Shown piece after piece: positions 1-12,668 of a DNA stretch of 64,000 bases. The notes beneath the pieces were generated by a model that saw nothing but the letters and a program-made list of their open reading frames with translations, searched no databases and was not told the origin of the DNA. Each line of letters starts with the position of its first letter. Within the stretch, counting starts at the first letter, position 1. Source of the stretch: Coffea arabica (Eukaryota; Streptophyta; Magnoliopsida; Gentianales; Rubiaceae); assembly GCF_036785885.1 (NCBI RefSeq), contig NC_092312.1:11116001-11180000 (forward strand). The letters are read 5' to 3'. The position numbers and the translations under genes are program-made.

Positions 1-771
1 GGTACTTAGATGCTCCCCTTTTTCTTCTCTCCTACGTACAACATTGAGCTTGATTATTGCCACGGCAACAACTTAGCTCCAAGGTGGAAATCTTATCTTT
101 CAGTAGATTATCTGAGATCAGTTAATTATGATGGACTAAGTGGAGACGTGCTATGATGTTTGACCAACTAAATGCTACAAACATTAAGAACAGGTTGAGG
201 CTGTGCTTTCGACTATGGTCAGAATAGTAGTATGCATTTGCTGGCAATAACTGTAGTAATGTTAGTAATGATGATGATATAATAGTTTGAAACATGAGTC
301 CATTCTGTGCATAATGCACAGTATACTTTGGCTTAAATCTTAGAATTCAGCAGTAAAGGGGGAAATTCAAATTTTAGGACAAGAGTTTGTTTTGCTTCAA
401 AGCAGGAAGAGACGAAGAAATGGCTTCTTTTTCATTGTTTAGGAGCGACATTTGATTTGCTAGCAACGTACGATTGACAAGTCAAACTAGGGAAGATTGG
501 AATTAGTATCCAAGTTTGGGTACATGCGTTCAAATTTCCATCACTTGCTTGGTCCAGCGTAACGTATATGACTTTTCCCAGTAAAACTTTTACCATGTGC
601 ATCGGTCGTATATTTTCAAAATGTTATGAAGTTTTTTCAATCGGCTGCATGATATTGACAGCGTGTTTCCACCTGATTACCGATTGGTATCTGTCGCTGT
701 TTGTACTAGAGATATTTTCAGTATGTGAAGAAGTCTCAAGTTCTTTTTCACCTGTAAAATGCCTTAATCAG
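1..771. other. No exon seen; likely intron of the NDA-type gene
   Basis: I see no recognisable coding segment here. The frame of the exon that starts at 772 stays open leftwards to about 568, but that part does not resemble the protein family and is probably intron read-through. The preceding NADH-dehydrogenase exons must lie left of the window, or be absent. Confidence 0.5.
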
Positions 772-1702
772 GTAGCAGAAAGGCAAGGGAAGCATCTAGT
801 TGAGTTGTTCAATAAAATCGGCACTAAAAATGGTGGCAAGGCACTATCCATGAAAGACATTCCTTTGGGGGAGCCCTTTGTCTACAAGCATCTTGGAAGC
901 ATGGCATCTGTAGGTCGGTACAAGGCATTGGTTGATCTTCGCCAGTCCAAGGTACTGATCATTGTTAGAGCTTCACTTGCTTAAATTCATTTGAAAGAAG
1001 CAATCTTCATACCCACAGAGCATGCACGCTATCTAGAATCTTTATTAATTTATCCAACCTTATCAATCACACATTTGCAAAAACAGATCAATTAGTTGGT
1101 CCCTGCAATAATTTATCAAAGAAGTTACTAGGTGCTAGCCTTCTTTCTGGAAATGAGGAGTTAAAAGGATTTAAATGTCTTTTGCTTTGAAGTACAACCC
1201 TCTCTTTTCTTGTATTTCTTTGTGCATCACATGTCCGAAGCTCTGTAGCCGACTCCAGGGATAACTTGTGGCGGCTGCATTATCACAGTTAGGATAACCG
1301 GGCAACCCTCCTTTCTTTTTTATTTTCCTTTTTTTTTTTTTTTTGGTTATCTTTTCGTGCATATCATTTTCTGCAAGCTTCACATATTTGCTGTCTAATA
1401 AAGCTGTCTTGCCTCGAATTACATCTGCAGTCACCTTAATTGGCATTATCTATTAGATGATGTTTGTGTATTTTCCGCCAAGCATCCCTGTCTCAATTCC
1501 CAAATGACTCACTTGATTCGGTGTTGATCCATACTCAATATGACAGGATGAGAAGGGCATATCCATGGCAGGCTTTTTGAGCTGGCTAATGTGGCGCTCG
1601 GCTTATCTCACTCGTGTGGTGAGTTGGAGGAACAGGTTTTACGTGGCTGTGAACTGGGCTACCACATTAGTCTTTGGCAGAGACAATTCAAGAATAGGAT
1701 GA
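772..1702 (+). CDS. NDA: Internal alternative NAD(P)H-ubiquinone oxidoreductase (NDA type), last two exons
   Basis: Two exons, 772-951 and 1547-1702, join in phase 0 across a GT-AG intron and end at TGA 1700-1702. The first encodes [17 protein letters not shown] through [30 protein letters not shown]; the second begins [20 protein letters not shown] and ends [10 protein letters not shown]. This is the C-terminal part of plant NDA-type type II NADH dehydrogenases, single-polypeptide flavoenzymes that pass electrons from matrix NAD(P)H to ubiquinone without pumping protons. The hydrophobic and aromatic tail ([24 protein letters not shown]) is the membrane-contact region of the family. Both dinucleotide-binding folds lie upstream and are not in the window, so whether the gene is complete cannot be judged. 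The family identity is recalled from its conserved C-terminus, not from an alignment. Confidence 0.85.
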
Positions 1703-2930
1703 ACCTAGTAAAATCATTTTATGTCGAAATAGCAGTCAGGTCTTTTTTTTTTTAACCGCAGGCACCTTTTAAGTTTTAGCTAACTTTAGACTACTACTAT
1801 CAATTATTTACCATGGTTATATCATGTTAAAGCAGCCAATCAGGGTGGAAAATTTTGAGATATGGGCTGGAAATGGTTAAATTTACGGTATCAAGCACCC
1901 AAATTATTTAACAATTTGCACCCTAGTCTTTCTGTCTCTTTCTTCTTCTTCTTCTTCTTCTTCTTCTTCTTCTTCTCCTTCTTTTTTTTTTTTTTTTTGG
2001 GTGGGTTTTTAGGTACATCATGGAATATTTCTGTTGAAGCTCCAATACGACTCCAGACGTACCAGCCATTACTACTACTAAGTAATAACCACTCCCCTTC
2101 TCATCAAATAACCACTCCAATACGACTCCAAACCTAAATGATTCTCTCCTGTGTTTGATTCGTTCCTAGTAGTATTTGTCTAATCCTTTCACAATTTACA
2201 CAAGTCTCCGGTTTCACAACAAATTTTCTCCCATGCACTTCGCCAATTAGATTCCATCCAAAATTAAATTTAGCCTTGCAATGGCAGTTACCCTGAGCAG
2301 CCACACTGGACGGTCATAGTCTACGTCGAGATTGACCAGTGCACGTTTCAATTGACAAATTGCTAGAAGTCAGTTATAATCATCTGCCAAATTTGACCAT
2401 TGACTTCAACTATTCCCATCTCCCCAAGGACCATCTGAGCTGGGACAAACGGCGAGACATTGAAAAGCCCAGCCTGCCCTTTATGTTTGTGACTTTGGAG
2501 CATGTGTGCGGTGTCCTTTTGATCTCTTTTCCGCAGAATTGGAGAATAATTGACATTTTTCTAGCTTCTACCGCTAAAAATTTTTAGATGATTGCAAACA
2601 TTCGGAAGAATCACGCAGTTGGTATATATTATTGATTGGTTAGAGCTCAGGTGTCCCAACTCAAATTATATCACCGAGGGGCATCATGTTGAAGTTAGTA
2701 AAGGGGAAAGCGCACCAATTGGAATAGGATCGGAAAGAACAATTCATTAACATACAAAAATTTACAAAGAGGTGGCCGGATTCAGTGGAGCAAACAAATG
2801 AATGCTCCTCTCGGATCCATAACGCACAACTCTCTTCACAAACCCGCAAAAACTTTACTCCCCTCTCTCTCTCTCTCTCACACACACAAATCTCTCTCAG
2901 TTGCCATGCCAAGCTATTTTCTTGAAATCA
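1703..2930. other. Spacer with microsatellites
   Basis: No supportable gene. It holds a pyrimidine TTC/CTT microsatellite followed by a T tract (about 1938-1998), a short direct repeat of a 16-bp word (near 2040 and 2113), and a CT/CA microsatellite at 2861-2888. The last lies in what would be the 3' flank of the possible small minus-strand gene at 2931-3119. Open frames across the TTC tract are low-complexity artefacts. Confidence 0.5.
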
Positions 2931-3119
2931 TCACAAAGGGGTCCTTCGGCAAGATTGAGAACGAGCACCGAAAGAGAAGATGGATGATAAAGAATGAGCC
3001 AAACCCAAGACTATAGCCACCTTCACTTGACCTCTCTTTGGTATTTGACGCCCATAAACGCCATGCCCCCTTGAAATACTTCTGCCGTTGATCATCTCTC
3101 TTCTTACTCCTCCTGCCAT
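2931..3119 (-). CDS. Possible small basic protein of 62 residues, unrecognised
   Basis: An intronless frame starts at a true ATG (3119) and ends at TGA (2931-2933). It reads MAGGVRREMINGRSISRG, then a basic segment PKRGQVKVAIVLGLAHSLSS, and ends SQSCRRTPL. The composition (basic start, short hydrophobic stretch, Arg/Ser tail) looks like a small plant protein rather than a random frame. The 100 bases upstream on the minus strand are A-rich, stop-dense and leader-like. I do not recognise a named family and assign no function. There is no intron and no overlapping better frame. It could still be a chance ORF; conservation in related plants would decide. Confidence 0.4.
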   Translation of the reverse strand: MAGGVRREMINGRSISRGHGVYGRQIPKRGQVKVAIVLGLAHSLSSIFSFGARSQSCRRTPL

Positions 3120-6100
3120 CTTGGAGATTTCTTGATGCTAGAAGCTTCTCTTGGCTTTGAGTAAAGCTTCGCTAAGAGTTTTTCTAGTTTCTTTCTTGGT
3201 GTGTTTGTTGCTTGCTTGAGAAATGCACGAGTGAAGTGGATAAGTAGTGGGCATTTAAAGACCTCCGGGTTGCCAATTGCCCTTAAGTTTGGCGATAATT
3301 ACCATACCATAATGCCACGAAATGCGACAATTATTGCGCTCCTACTTTTGCACTCCACGACTCTGAGCAAGCTAAGAAAAGAAAGGGACTCTGAAAATTG
3401 TTTGACGAATTTGACCTTCTAATGTTCACATATCTTTTTTTCTTTCACTTTCTCCTTTACTTTGAACACGAAAGCCCAGGAAGTGGTGTTCTGTTCACAT
3501 TCAGCAAACCCAAATAGAATATACGAAATTATTTGGCCAGGCCATTTGTTTGGTTTTGTTGGTTGGTACCATTATTGCTTCTGTACAGACTCAAAAGTTT
3601 ATTACTTGTTGTGTAATAGGACGATTTTAACATTTTTGTGAACTTGCTCATTCAGAACTGCCAAAAGTGTCAAATGATGGAAATAGGAACAGCAATATAG
3701 CCACCCCCCATATGGATGGATCGGTTACCGATTGAACTTCACATAAATTTCCGCAGAAAAATTCTTTCAATAACTATCTTTTTACTTCATATACTCCGTA
3801 TTATTACAATATATTTTTTTATAAAAACTCAATATATATTAGTGTGGCTTTAATTTATCCAGTTAATCATAGCAATTTGAGATTTCGAAACCATGATTCT
3901 TGTGAGTGGCACAAAAGTTTTCTAATTTCAAATTATAAATTATAAATATATAATTTCAAATTATATAAAAAAAGAAAAAAAGAAAAAAACAAGAACAAGA
4001 TTATCTAATTTTATGAGATCTACTAAGCAAAAGATTATCTTGATGGGAACCCAAGGAAAAAGCAGAAGGTATCTTGCTCAGAACGCAATGTGCCAATGTT
4101 TGCATAAGGATCACGTGTTCTTTGTAATTGGTGTCATTAGTTAAAAAAGGTGGGCATCAATCAATCATATCTCATTATCATCCTTTTAAACATTGCTACT
4201 TAATACTATAATATATAAGGGGGCCATGATTGCTTTCTGTCTAAATCTGATCTTTATCTTTCCAAGTTGCAGTGGAGTTAACCCAAAGAAGTGGCAATCG
4301 CAGCCTCGTTGGTGCATTGAATCTTGACTGTTTCTCACGTTGAAAGGTTCCATGAATGGAGCTCTCCATCAATAGGGGATCCATCTTTGCACCTATAGGT
4401 ACTCTAGTTTAGTGTCAAAATCTTTATCAAACTGTTTGGATTGCAATTTTTTAGTTTAGACGGACGGACGAACGGTTGAAAAATATATTTACGAAAAATA
4501 TAAAAAAAATTTTCCTGTAAAAATTAAATTTTCCAACAAGAATTTTTTAGGGCTTTTTTTGTGGTTAGTGGTTCTTTTTTTTTTTTTCTCTTTTTAGGTC
4601 TTGCCAGATTAATTTTTAGATAAATATAAATGAGACTAGATTTATTAAGTTTGTAATATATTGATAAATTTATTAGCACCGTTTTGTATCTTAATCGACA
4701 AACATACATGCATGAACAAGTCAGGGAAAACAAATAATTTGGTTGGTGATCCTCTCCTGACGACTTTGAAAGATTGCTCTCAGCTAAAGCATCCAAAGTA
4801 GTACAGGTTGTGGAGAAGAATTGACAAGTGATCTTAGATGCCCTGCACCTTCCATGTTCAATAAAAGTGCAAATCCTTTTTGGTGGATGTGTGCGTAAAA
4901 AAGGTATTTTTACACCAAATTTAAGATATTATTAATTGCATGGTGGAGTAAATCTATATATCTTTCTTGAGGGTTTGGAAAATAGCTTGGACACATTAAT
5001 TGAGTAAACTTATTTCTAATCGCAAAAAAAAAAAAGCATTTTATTAGCTTGGATCATCTCTGACGTCAAGATGAATCTAGAAACTTGTTAAGTCGATGAT
5101 GACGTCAAGTTAACAGTGATAGTAAATTGAGCGACAAATAAAACATACCAAAACCTCCTAAGGTCACTAGGAAAATATGTAGTATTCATCAAGTATTTGA
5201 AACTTGAGGATAAAGTTATGAGACAATAATTAATGAATTCCGGTTTGGAGTCTTTGGACCTTAAAGTTTTCACTTGACCAGAATTTGAGGCTTCATACCG
5301 GTCCCTTTTGACCAAGGTTCCGTCTCCGTTTGGCCGTCGACCGAGCACCACGCCACGATGTACCTATTTTAGGGCTAATTTCAATTCAACTCTCCAAAGT
5401 GTGTATATTTGCGAATCGAGCCGAGTGGTAATCAGTAGTAGTGTCTCGTCTTATTTTATTTTATTTTTGAGTTTCCTCCCTTGAACTTTTAAAACGTTGC
5501 AATTCAGCTGCCTATGTTTAGAATAGCAAGTCAATTTAGACATTCTAAGATGGGGCAAATTGTTGTCTCTCATAAAAAAAAAATTTTGAAATCTGATATG
5601 TATCTTGCACCGAGCTGTCTACTGTACTTCATAAAATAAATGATTATTAGGGCAAGTCAAGTTCATCGACTGAATGAGGGGCCATTTAACAATTCCTTAA
5701 TCTTTTACTTGATAATAACGGGAGCAAAACCCAATATACTACTGATAAGCCAGCTGGCAGGTATAAACCAACATAGAAATGCGAAAAACTAAAAGAATTA
5801 AAAGACTTTTGGGCCACGTTTTTTACTAAGAAATTTGATAAAATATTTAAAATTCTCTCAAATCTCTCTTTGATTACTTGGATCACTTAACAGGTATTTG
5901 AGCTTGTAATCTATCAATTATTTACTCAAATCCTTCTTGGTTGTACTCTTTTTAAATAGGGCGCTCAAAATTATCAGAATTCTATAAATCTAAACTTACT
6001 TAAGACTATAAAAATAATAATGATTGGGACTCAAATTTAATTTTTTGTAGTCCCTATTTTAATTAACCTCACATTCCAAGTCCTCGCTCGTTCTTTGATG

Positions 6101-6308
6101 CAAGTCCAAATCAGTAGTAGCCATTTTATGCTAGCCAAGTTTCATTTTTTCTTTGTCTAATGACAATAATCTACATTATTTCGATGCTACAAACTACATC
6201 ACCGGAAAAAGGGAGTTCAACTGGATCTGTATGGCAGTTGCGTGTGAATTATCAAATCAGACAATCGTATCATTGTACTCAATGAAAATTTTTTTTTTTT
6301 GTACTCAA

Positions 6309-6445
6309 TGTTTGGATTGCTTGTTTCCGTCGGAAAATATTGTCGTTTTCCGTGATCACATTTCCCTATCACCTTTTTCCCTCACATATATCAAATCGCT
6401 ACAGTAATTTTTCCATGAAAAATGACAAAAAATGCAATCCAAACA
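6309..6445. mobile_element. Short MITE-like element with 12-bp terminal inverted repeats
   Basis: TGTTTGGATTGC at 6309-6320 is perfectly inverted as GCAATCCAAACA at 6434-6445, giving a 137-bp non-coding unit. The interior, including a CTACAGTAA-type word, resembles the very common hAT- or Tourist-like MITEs of eudicots. No clear target-site duplication is visible, so the superfamily stays open. The 11-bp word TGTACTCAATG occurs twice just to the left (near 6275 and 6300). Confidence 0.5.
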
Positions 6446-7806
6446 CAACCAATACTTTATTGCAATGCACTAAATCGAGTTTGAATCATCGACCTAATGC
6501 ATGGACAAGATTTGGACCAACGCCCAATGATTTGCTATCGAATATGTTAGGTTCATGAGTAAAAAGTCATGTCACACGTTAATTTGTGAGATGAAGAAAG
6601 TGCGGTTAATATGTAAATAAGAGTCCAAGGCCTAATGGCTTAAATTTTTTTGTCAGAATTAGGTTATTAACTCTTAACCAAAGCCCAAAGACTTTTCGGC
6701 ATTGTTGTTACTAACCCTAAAACTCGTGAAAACCCCAAAAGCCGGTAGAATTAAGGTTATTAACTTATATATTGAATTCTTTGGTGATGGTACAGGTGTA
6801 GAGACAAATCTGACGCGGAATCTGTACCATAGCAGTGCACGGTACCCATGAGTACATGACATATCCCATATGCTTAGATTCGATAGTTCCAATACTTAAA
6901 CAAGGATCACGTGCTACTTTTAACTCCAAACCTTATTGCTGCTCTTTTTCATGTTTCAATTCTGGCACAACATTTTAATTATGGGGTGGTCGTTGATTAA
7001 GTGATATCGACCCAATTCACACAATTGGAAAATTTGCAGTCCCTCCCCCCCCCTCAAAGTTGTAAGATTCTGTCCCTCAAACTTCAATCCGATTCTCACT
7101 TACTCGATCAGACTAATTCGCAAGGTTTGTAGTGAATGGTAAAACGTTAGGTGAATGGTATATTTTCGTATGTAGGACTTTTTCTCATTGTGTTCGGGGG
7201 GAAAATAAAAGGACTCAATTTACATCTCCTTCATGACTATCAAAATTCAAGATCTAGTATCAATAACATATTGTATTATAAATTCCATTAAACAAATATC
7301 AAATTACATAGAACAGAAAAGAATCTTTTTGGTTTTAGTATATAAAAGTACAAAACAGTCTAGGAATTCAAGATCCGTCGTACATAATGTGCTGGTGTTA
7401 TATTGCTACTACTGTCTTCTTTTTTTTTTTAACCAAAACAAGAAATGTACTATCTTGGCAAACAATTTTGTGGTTCATCAATTATATTATCCAACAAGAT
7501 CAGATCTTGTCTGCTATATTTTAAACCAATAGAATTCTTAAATAATAAGCACATCGAACAAAGGCGCTTGCCGAAACTGATAGATTAAGGTTCAATGGAT
7601 GATACGGCATGTCCTGGGGTGGTCTTTTAGTAGATGTCATGATAGCATTTGATTACGTATTTTCTTCACAGTTAAGCATCGAATAATTCCCTCCGTATTT
7701 TCCGTATTGTTAACCTCACTTTGATTGCTATTTTTATGAGTTTTTATATAATAAAAAAAATGTATCGTAATAAAAAAATGTATTGCCCTACCTGCAGCTG
7801 CCATGT

Positions 7807-8092
7807 CCTTGTAAGTATCTATCTTTCTTACGGAAACGAAATTTGTTTAATTAAACCTAATCCCAAAACAGTACTCAAAAGCCGAACTCTTGAGCATGTC
7901 CCAGGGACTTAACTATCCAAATCCCAACCCTCCCAAGACCGATGTGGGATAGAAACCCCGACAGGGGCCAAGCCTAGGACGGACCGCTGCTACTAAGAAG
8001 TGAAAACCCTCCACGACCCACGGATTAGCTACCCCTGCGAAAGTTTCTTGTCTTTTGTACAGGCCGAAGCCTGCACCTTGTAAGTATCTATC
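7807..8092 (-). mobile_element. 252-bp insert flanked by 17-bp direct repeats, retroposon-like
   Basis: CCTTGTAAGTATCTATC occurs exactly at 7807-7823 and again at 8076-8092, bracketing 252 bp that read unlike the AT-rich surroundings (for example GACCGATGTGGGAT and a GC-rich block to about 8030). Perfect 17-bp flanking repeats suit target-primed reverse transcription by a LINE or SINE. Read on the minus strand the insert ends GTAAGAAA just before the repeat, a possible weak A-rich tail. I see no clear Pol III boxes, so the family is unknown. The strand call is only an inference from that tail. Confidence 0.5.
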
Positions 8093-10260
8093 AGCTCAGC
8101 TCTTTGGGGTTCTCAATTTATTTGAATCTCAGCAGGCTGATGACAACTCTGGAAAATGTTCTAGCCTCTAGGGGGGACCAAGTGGAGTTAGCTAGGGCGG
8201 TCAAATTAGTGCTAAGTACTTTTTGGAAAAGCAGATTAAGCAGCCGCTTTACCTCTTGTGTTGTGTATGGGTTGGCTGCCTAATCTAATGTCTATGGCTC
8301 GGCACATTTGTTAATCACGGGGCGGGTTGATTCTGATGGAATAATGTGACCCTTTCACAAATGTTAAAGATTACTTGTCCTAATATCACGATTTAGAGGT
8401 TTTAACTAGGTGGGGTTCACGACTGTAAAGATGACCCTAGTATCAATAAGCTAAAGCTCTATAGTAGTAAATTAATATGCAATTTTCTTTCGGGGTTTTG
8501 GGGGGAAGGAGGGCGTAGTCAAACGCGGTGCATGCTAATTGATATCATTTATTTGCCTTTATCCTGAATTTGCATCTAAAGCCACCTTCTTTTCATTCAT
8601 GACTGAGCTAATTAAATTTATTGAGACATGAGAATAATCTAATCAATCAAGATTTTCGTGGGTATGAAAGCAGAACCCATTCCATTCTTACAAATTCTAC
8701 AAGCAATCGGATGATAAATTTTAAGTTACGAGTTTGCTGGATACCACCAACAACCATAAATAACACACGCGCACATACTACCTAAGGAAAACTCACAGCC
8801 CAATCCAAAAGGCATGCTGACTTTCAGACTACACTGAGGAGCTTAAGTAATGCACACACACCACTCACAATTCACGTGAGATAGAGAGAAAGGGGAAAGA
8901 GAAACACCGAGACTATTGCCAAAGTAGTGTCTTCCATTCTCCACATTTTAAGTAGCAGTGTCTTCCACTTGGCCCTAGAGTATGAAGTCACGTGCCATAC
9001 CCGATGATGAAAATGGTATTAGTAGTAGCATAAAATCATCAATTCGCCGTCACAAAATAGTCATCCTAATGACGTAACCAAGTCCCACTCTATTATTAAT
9101 AATTGGACATGACCTATGTCACATTATTTTGTTTTTCACGTTTGATCGGCCTCTACGCGTACCCCCCACCCCACAAGATGGCTCGAATTCATTGAAATGT
9201 GCGCTATGCAGCGTCCATTTGAGGGTAAATTGTACAAGGAAATGGACAATCTCTCCACTTTCTGGTGCAGCCTTTTATCCTTATCCCCCATGCCCACTTC
9301 CCGTTTTTAATTCCAAGTCGCCATTCATTACTAAGCAAGTTAAAGCACTAACACAACATCCGTCCAATAGACAGAAAGAAATATGATACGCCGTACCGGT
9401 GCCATGATGCATATTTCACAGCCGCCTGTAGGATAATTTTTGAACCAAAGGCCCCCTGGCGCCTGTGTGTCACCTCAAAAGCACCGAGAGATCAAGAATT
9501 TCAAATTTACCTCCTGTTGTTTATCAATCGTCACTTATTACGTGACTTTTCCTAAAATTTAGTAATGGTGCGACGGTGATTCAGTTTCTCTCGATTTCCA
9601 GTGTCTAGTTGAACCAATCCCCGTTCACTGATAGCTAATGTATGGCGTAAAAAAAAAAAAATAGTATGATAATTTTTGAGCTGAACAAGGAAAAAGGTAT
9701 GATCAGCACGAGCCACATATTGTAGAGTAACTCCTAACAAAAAATGAATAGGATGCTTGCTTCAATTTTCTTCCATCATAAAGTTCCTCGGCGAAAGCCA
9801 TTAAGTTAAAAAAAAAAAAAAAAGAATAACACAAAATCAAGGTTCACGTACTACAGATGGTTCTCTCGATCCATGTAGAAATTGTTAACTAGCAATTCTT
9901 GAATTATTAATACTTGTCCTTATCATTGATTTTTGTTATGCCTTCGTTTTGCATAACAGTGGTCCACTGGTAATCTTCGTTTTCGCATTTTATGAGACAC
10001 ATCAAGCTTAATCCCAATTGCTGGCCCATCAACAAACGCAGCAGGGAGACTTAACCCATGCGCGATTCGTAATCTAAATCCACACAACTTGAGTCTGTCT
10101 AGGAAGAAGGGCCCATAGGCTATGAGATATGATGTCAGGCTGGACTGCCTATAACAGGCTCGAAAACTAGAGTATCTGGCCTAAGAGGCCCTTCGACTCG
10201 TTTCCTCAATAGAAATTTTAGTTATATATCTTTCGAGAAAAGGTTGTCTAAAGTTTAACA

Positions 10261-10944
10261 GTAAATTTAGGGAAAATCATCAATTTAGTCCTCAAACCAT
10301 TTTATTAAAGCCGATTTGGTCCCTCAGCATTTTATCGCACGAATTAAGTCCCTTAACTAAAATTCTTATATCAATTGAGAACCTATACGGCGTCGCCACC
10401 CAAAACACATGTATATGTACAGAAACCAACGGCGATGCAGGGGCTTTTTTGAAAGTAAAAAAATACGATTTCTACATTCTCCTCTTCGTCTTCTTTATCG
10501 TCGATCGTTTCTTCTTTTACAGGTGTTTTTGGGATTTCACCAGTTAAGCCGGCTTCCATCATCCCCTTCTTACAGGGGTTTAAGTGGGACCACTTAGATC
10601 CCTGTAAGAAGGGGCAGCCTCTTAGACCCCTGTACGAAGGGGATGATGGAAGCCGGCTTAACCGGTGAAATCCCAAAAATACCCGTAAAAGAAGAAACGA
10701 TCAACGATGAAGAAGACGAAGAGGAGGATGTAGAAATCGTATTTTTTTACTTCCAAAAAAGCCCCTGCCTCGTTGTTGGTTTTTGTACATATACATGTGT
10801 TTTGGGTGGCGACGCTGTATAAGTTCTCAATTAGCATAAAAATTTTAGTTAAGGGGCTTAATTCGTGCAATAAAATGTTGAGGGACCAAATTGGCTTTAG
10901 TAAAATAGTTTGAGAACTAAATTGGCGATTTTCCCGTAAATTTA
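10261..10944. mobile_element. Foldback MULE-type element, 666 bp, with 9-bp target-site duplication
   Basis: The element spans 10270-10935 and is flanked on both sides by GTAAATTTA (10261-10269 and 10936-10944). Its ends are GGGAAAATC and GATTTTCCC. Two arms of 315 bp (10270-10584 and 10621-10935) are nearly perfect inverted copies around a 36-bp loop, and a smaller inverted repeat is nested at the centre (about 10564-10580 with 10599-10614). Long terminal inverted repeats with a 9-bp duplication are the hallmark of non-autonomous Mutator-like elements. It encodes nothing credible: frames of 60-100 codons on both strands are mirror images caused by the inverted arms. A read-through transcript would fold into a hairpin of over 300 bp. 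Confidence 0.88.
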
Positions 10945-11995
10945 TATTCTATCACAGTTTGATAGATGACACATGAGTAATTTTTAAATTTTAAATTTAA
11001 ATTTTGCACATGTATCATATATCTAATGGTGATAGTGTATATACTGACAGTGTATATAAAATTAAATCAAAGTTGAAATATTGCATTTATATTCTGGTTA
11101 GAATTAAACTTCACCCTAAAAAAGTACTAGTAATAGTTATACACAAGCAGCTCACTAATTTGATTGGGCATGGTGAGTGTGGATGGTGTAGCTCACTAAT
11201 TTGTGATCATTCTTCCTTCAGTAATGACTTCCATAAGTAAAATTGTGTGGTTTATAGACCATTGCAGTTTTTATATTAATTTTTATTTTAAAGTTTTTTT
11301 TTCTCTTTAAACTACGAAAATATAAAAAATAAGGGATGTTAGTAGAAACTGTCAGTAACCTATTGGGATAAATAAATTTCTGAAATTATCCCTTGAATGT
11401 TAAGACGCATCTTGTCCGTCTTGTTCAAAGAAAAAGTAAGCATTACCCACATCAAATCACACTCATGGTGCTAATTAGTGTGACAACTACCAGTAAGTAA
11501 ATAATCAGATAAAAGCTGCAGTCAATTTAAAGGGTATCCATCTATGAATAGTCCGATTGCACTCGCACCACTTTTTTTTGTCATTCCTCTGGACATATGA
11601 AAACGAAAGAAGATAATTGAATGTTCATGTTCTTAGATCAGGAAGCCCTTTTCACATCCGCCGATTTCATATCTGTGGTTATTCAAGTTTAGAATCTAGC
11701 TCATGATACTCCCTTTTTAGGGGGCTAAAAATAATGGGTTGGTTTAGTTTCCATACGTGATAGTTTGATTGACTAAACGAGCAAGATTGAAGCCACTTTC
11801 TAGATTGGAGTTATCTTCATGAGCTGAAGAACGAAACAGACAAATGTTTCACCAGGATGGATGACGAAGTAATGAGCAAAAGACAGCATCATGCAAACCC
11901 ACAATTCTTCCGCCCCTCAATCTGTAATATGAATTTTGCTCTTTAGTTATGTACTATTATATATTGGCAGGATTGGATTTGAAACAAAGAAAGAA

Positions 11996-12022
11996 ACACA
12001 CACACACACACACACACACACA
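11996..12022. repeat. AC dinucleotide microsatellite
   Basis: About 13 uninterrupted AC units in non-coding spacer. Confidence 0.9.
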
Positions 12023-12493
12023 AGGGCATAATAAGGCATGATTACCACATAATAAATCCATCATGCATGTAGGGTTAATTAAAGACCTAAAGAACATGCT
12101 TTAGAGTTCTAAGACAGAACTGTGAAACCTTTCTTAATGGTGCTGCAAATACCGGCTCTTAGAGGTGCTGCACATTTCTTGCTGTTTTTCAGGCAAAATT
12201 AACCTGATGCAAAAAAAAAAAAAAAAAAAAATTGACGCTGAAGATTTATAAACTTGCATAAAGTTAACATGCAATCTAACTTAGTAAATGACTGTTAGAC
12301 TCAACTGCATTATTTACGACAGCGCATGAACCTGCCCCCCCCCCCCCACCCAATAATTCAATACATCATTTCTGAATTATGGCTATTCATGCATTATCCA
12401 TTATGTGGTTATGCTCCAAACTTAGGCAAGTTGGACGTAGTGTACCTTGTAATCAATGCGTTACAAGTTACAACAGGGAACGGGCTGCTACAG

Positions 12494-12668
12494 TTGAGTT
12501 TTATCTGATTATGTACGGCTATGTTTTTTTCTTTTGCTTCAAAAGATCAAAGAGGGATTCCCCACTTGATGTCTTGAGTTTTATCTAATTATTATGTGCG
12601 GCCACTGTTTTTTTCTTTTGCCTTGAAAGATCAAGAAGGTTTTCCACTTATTTCCTTGATTGATGTCT
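12494..12668. repeat. Imperfect tandem duplication, period about 80 bp
   Basis: TTGAGTTTTATCT at 12494 recurs at 12574. After each copy come a TTTTTTTCTTTTGC block, a GATCAA word and a CCACTT...GATGTC segment. The second copy carries extra bases. No coding content. Confidence 0.7.

Larger units (their letters stand above)
3120..10260. other. Long repeat-rich spacer
   Basis: No gene that I can support. The stretch holds relics of small DNA elements: a word resembling the ends of the 6309-6445 MITE near 4434-4450, the MITE at 6309-6445, and a 252-bp insert between direct repeats at 7807-8092. It also has homopolymer runs (A near 5024 and 9650, T near 6291, C near 7040). Open frames of 60-100 codons here mostly begin at non-ATG codons and show no family resemblance. 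Confidence 0.5.

Noticed and set aside
1862..2137. Open frames across the TTC/T tract giving poly-Phe or poly-Arg
   Set aside because: Artefact of a microsatellite.
10383..10870. Overlapping frames of 60-97 codons on both strands
   Set aside because: They are mirror images produced by the inverted arms of the foldback element.
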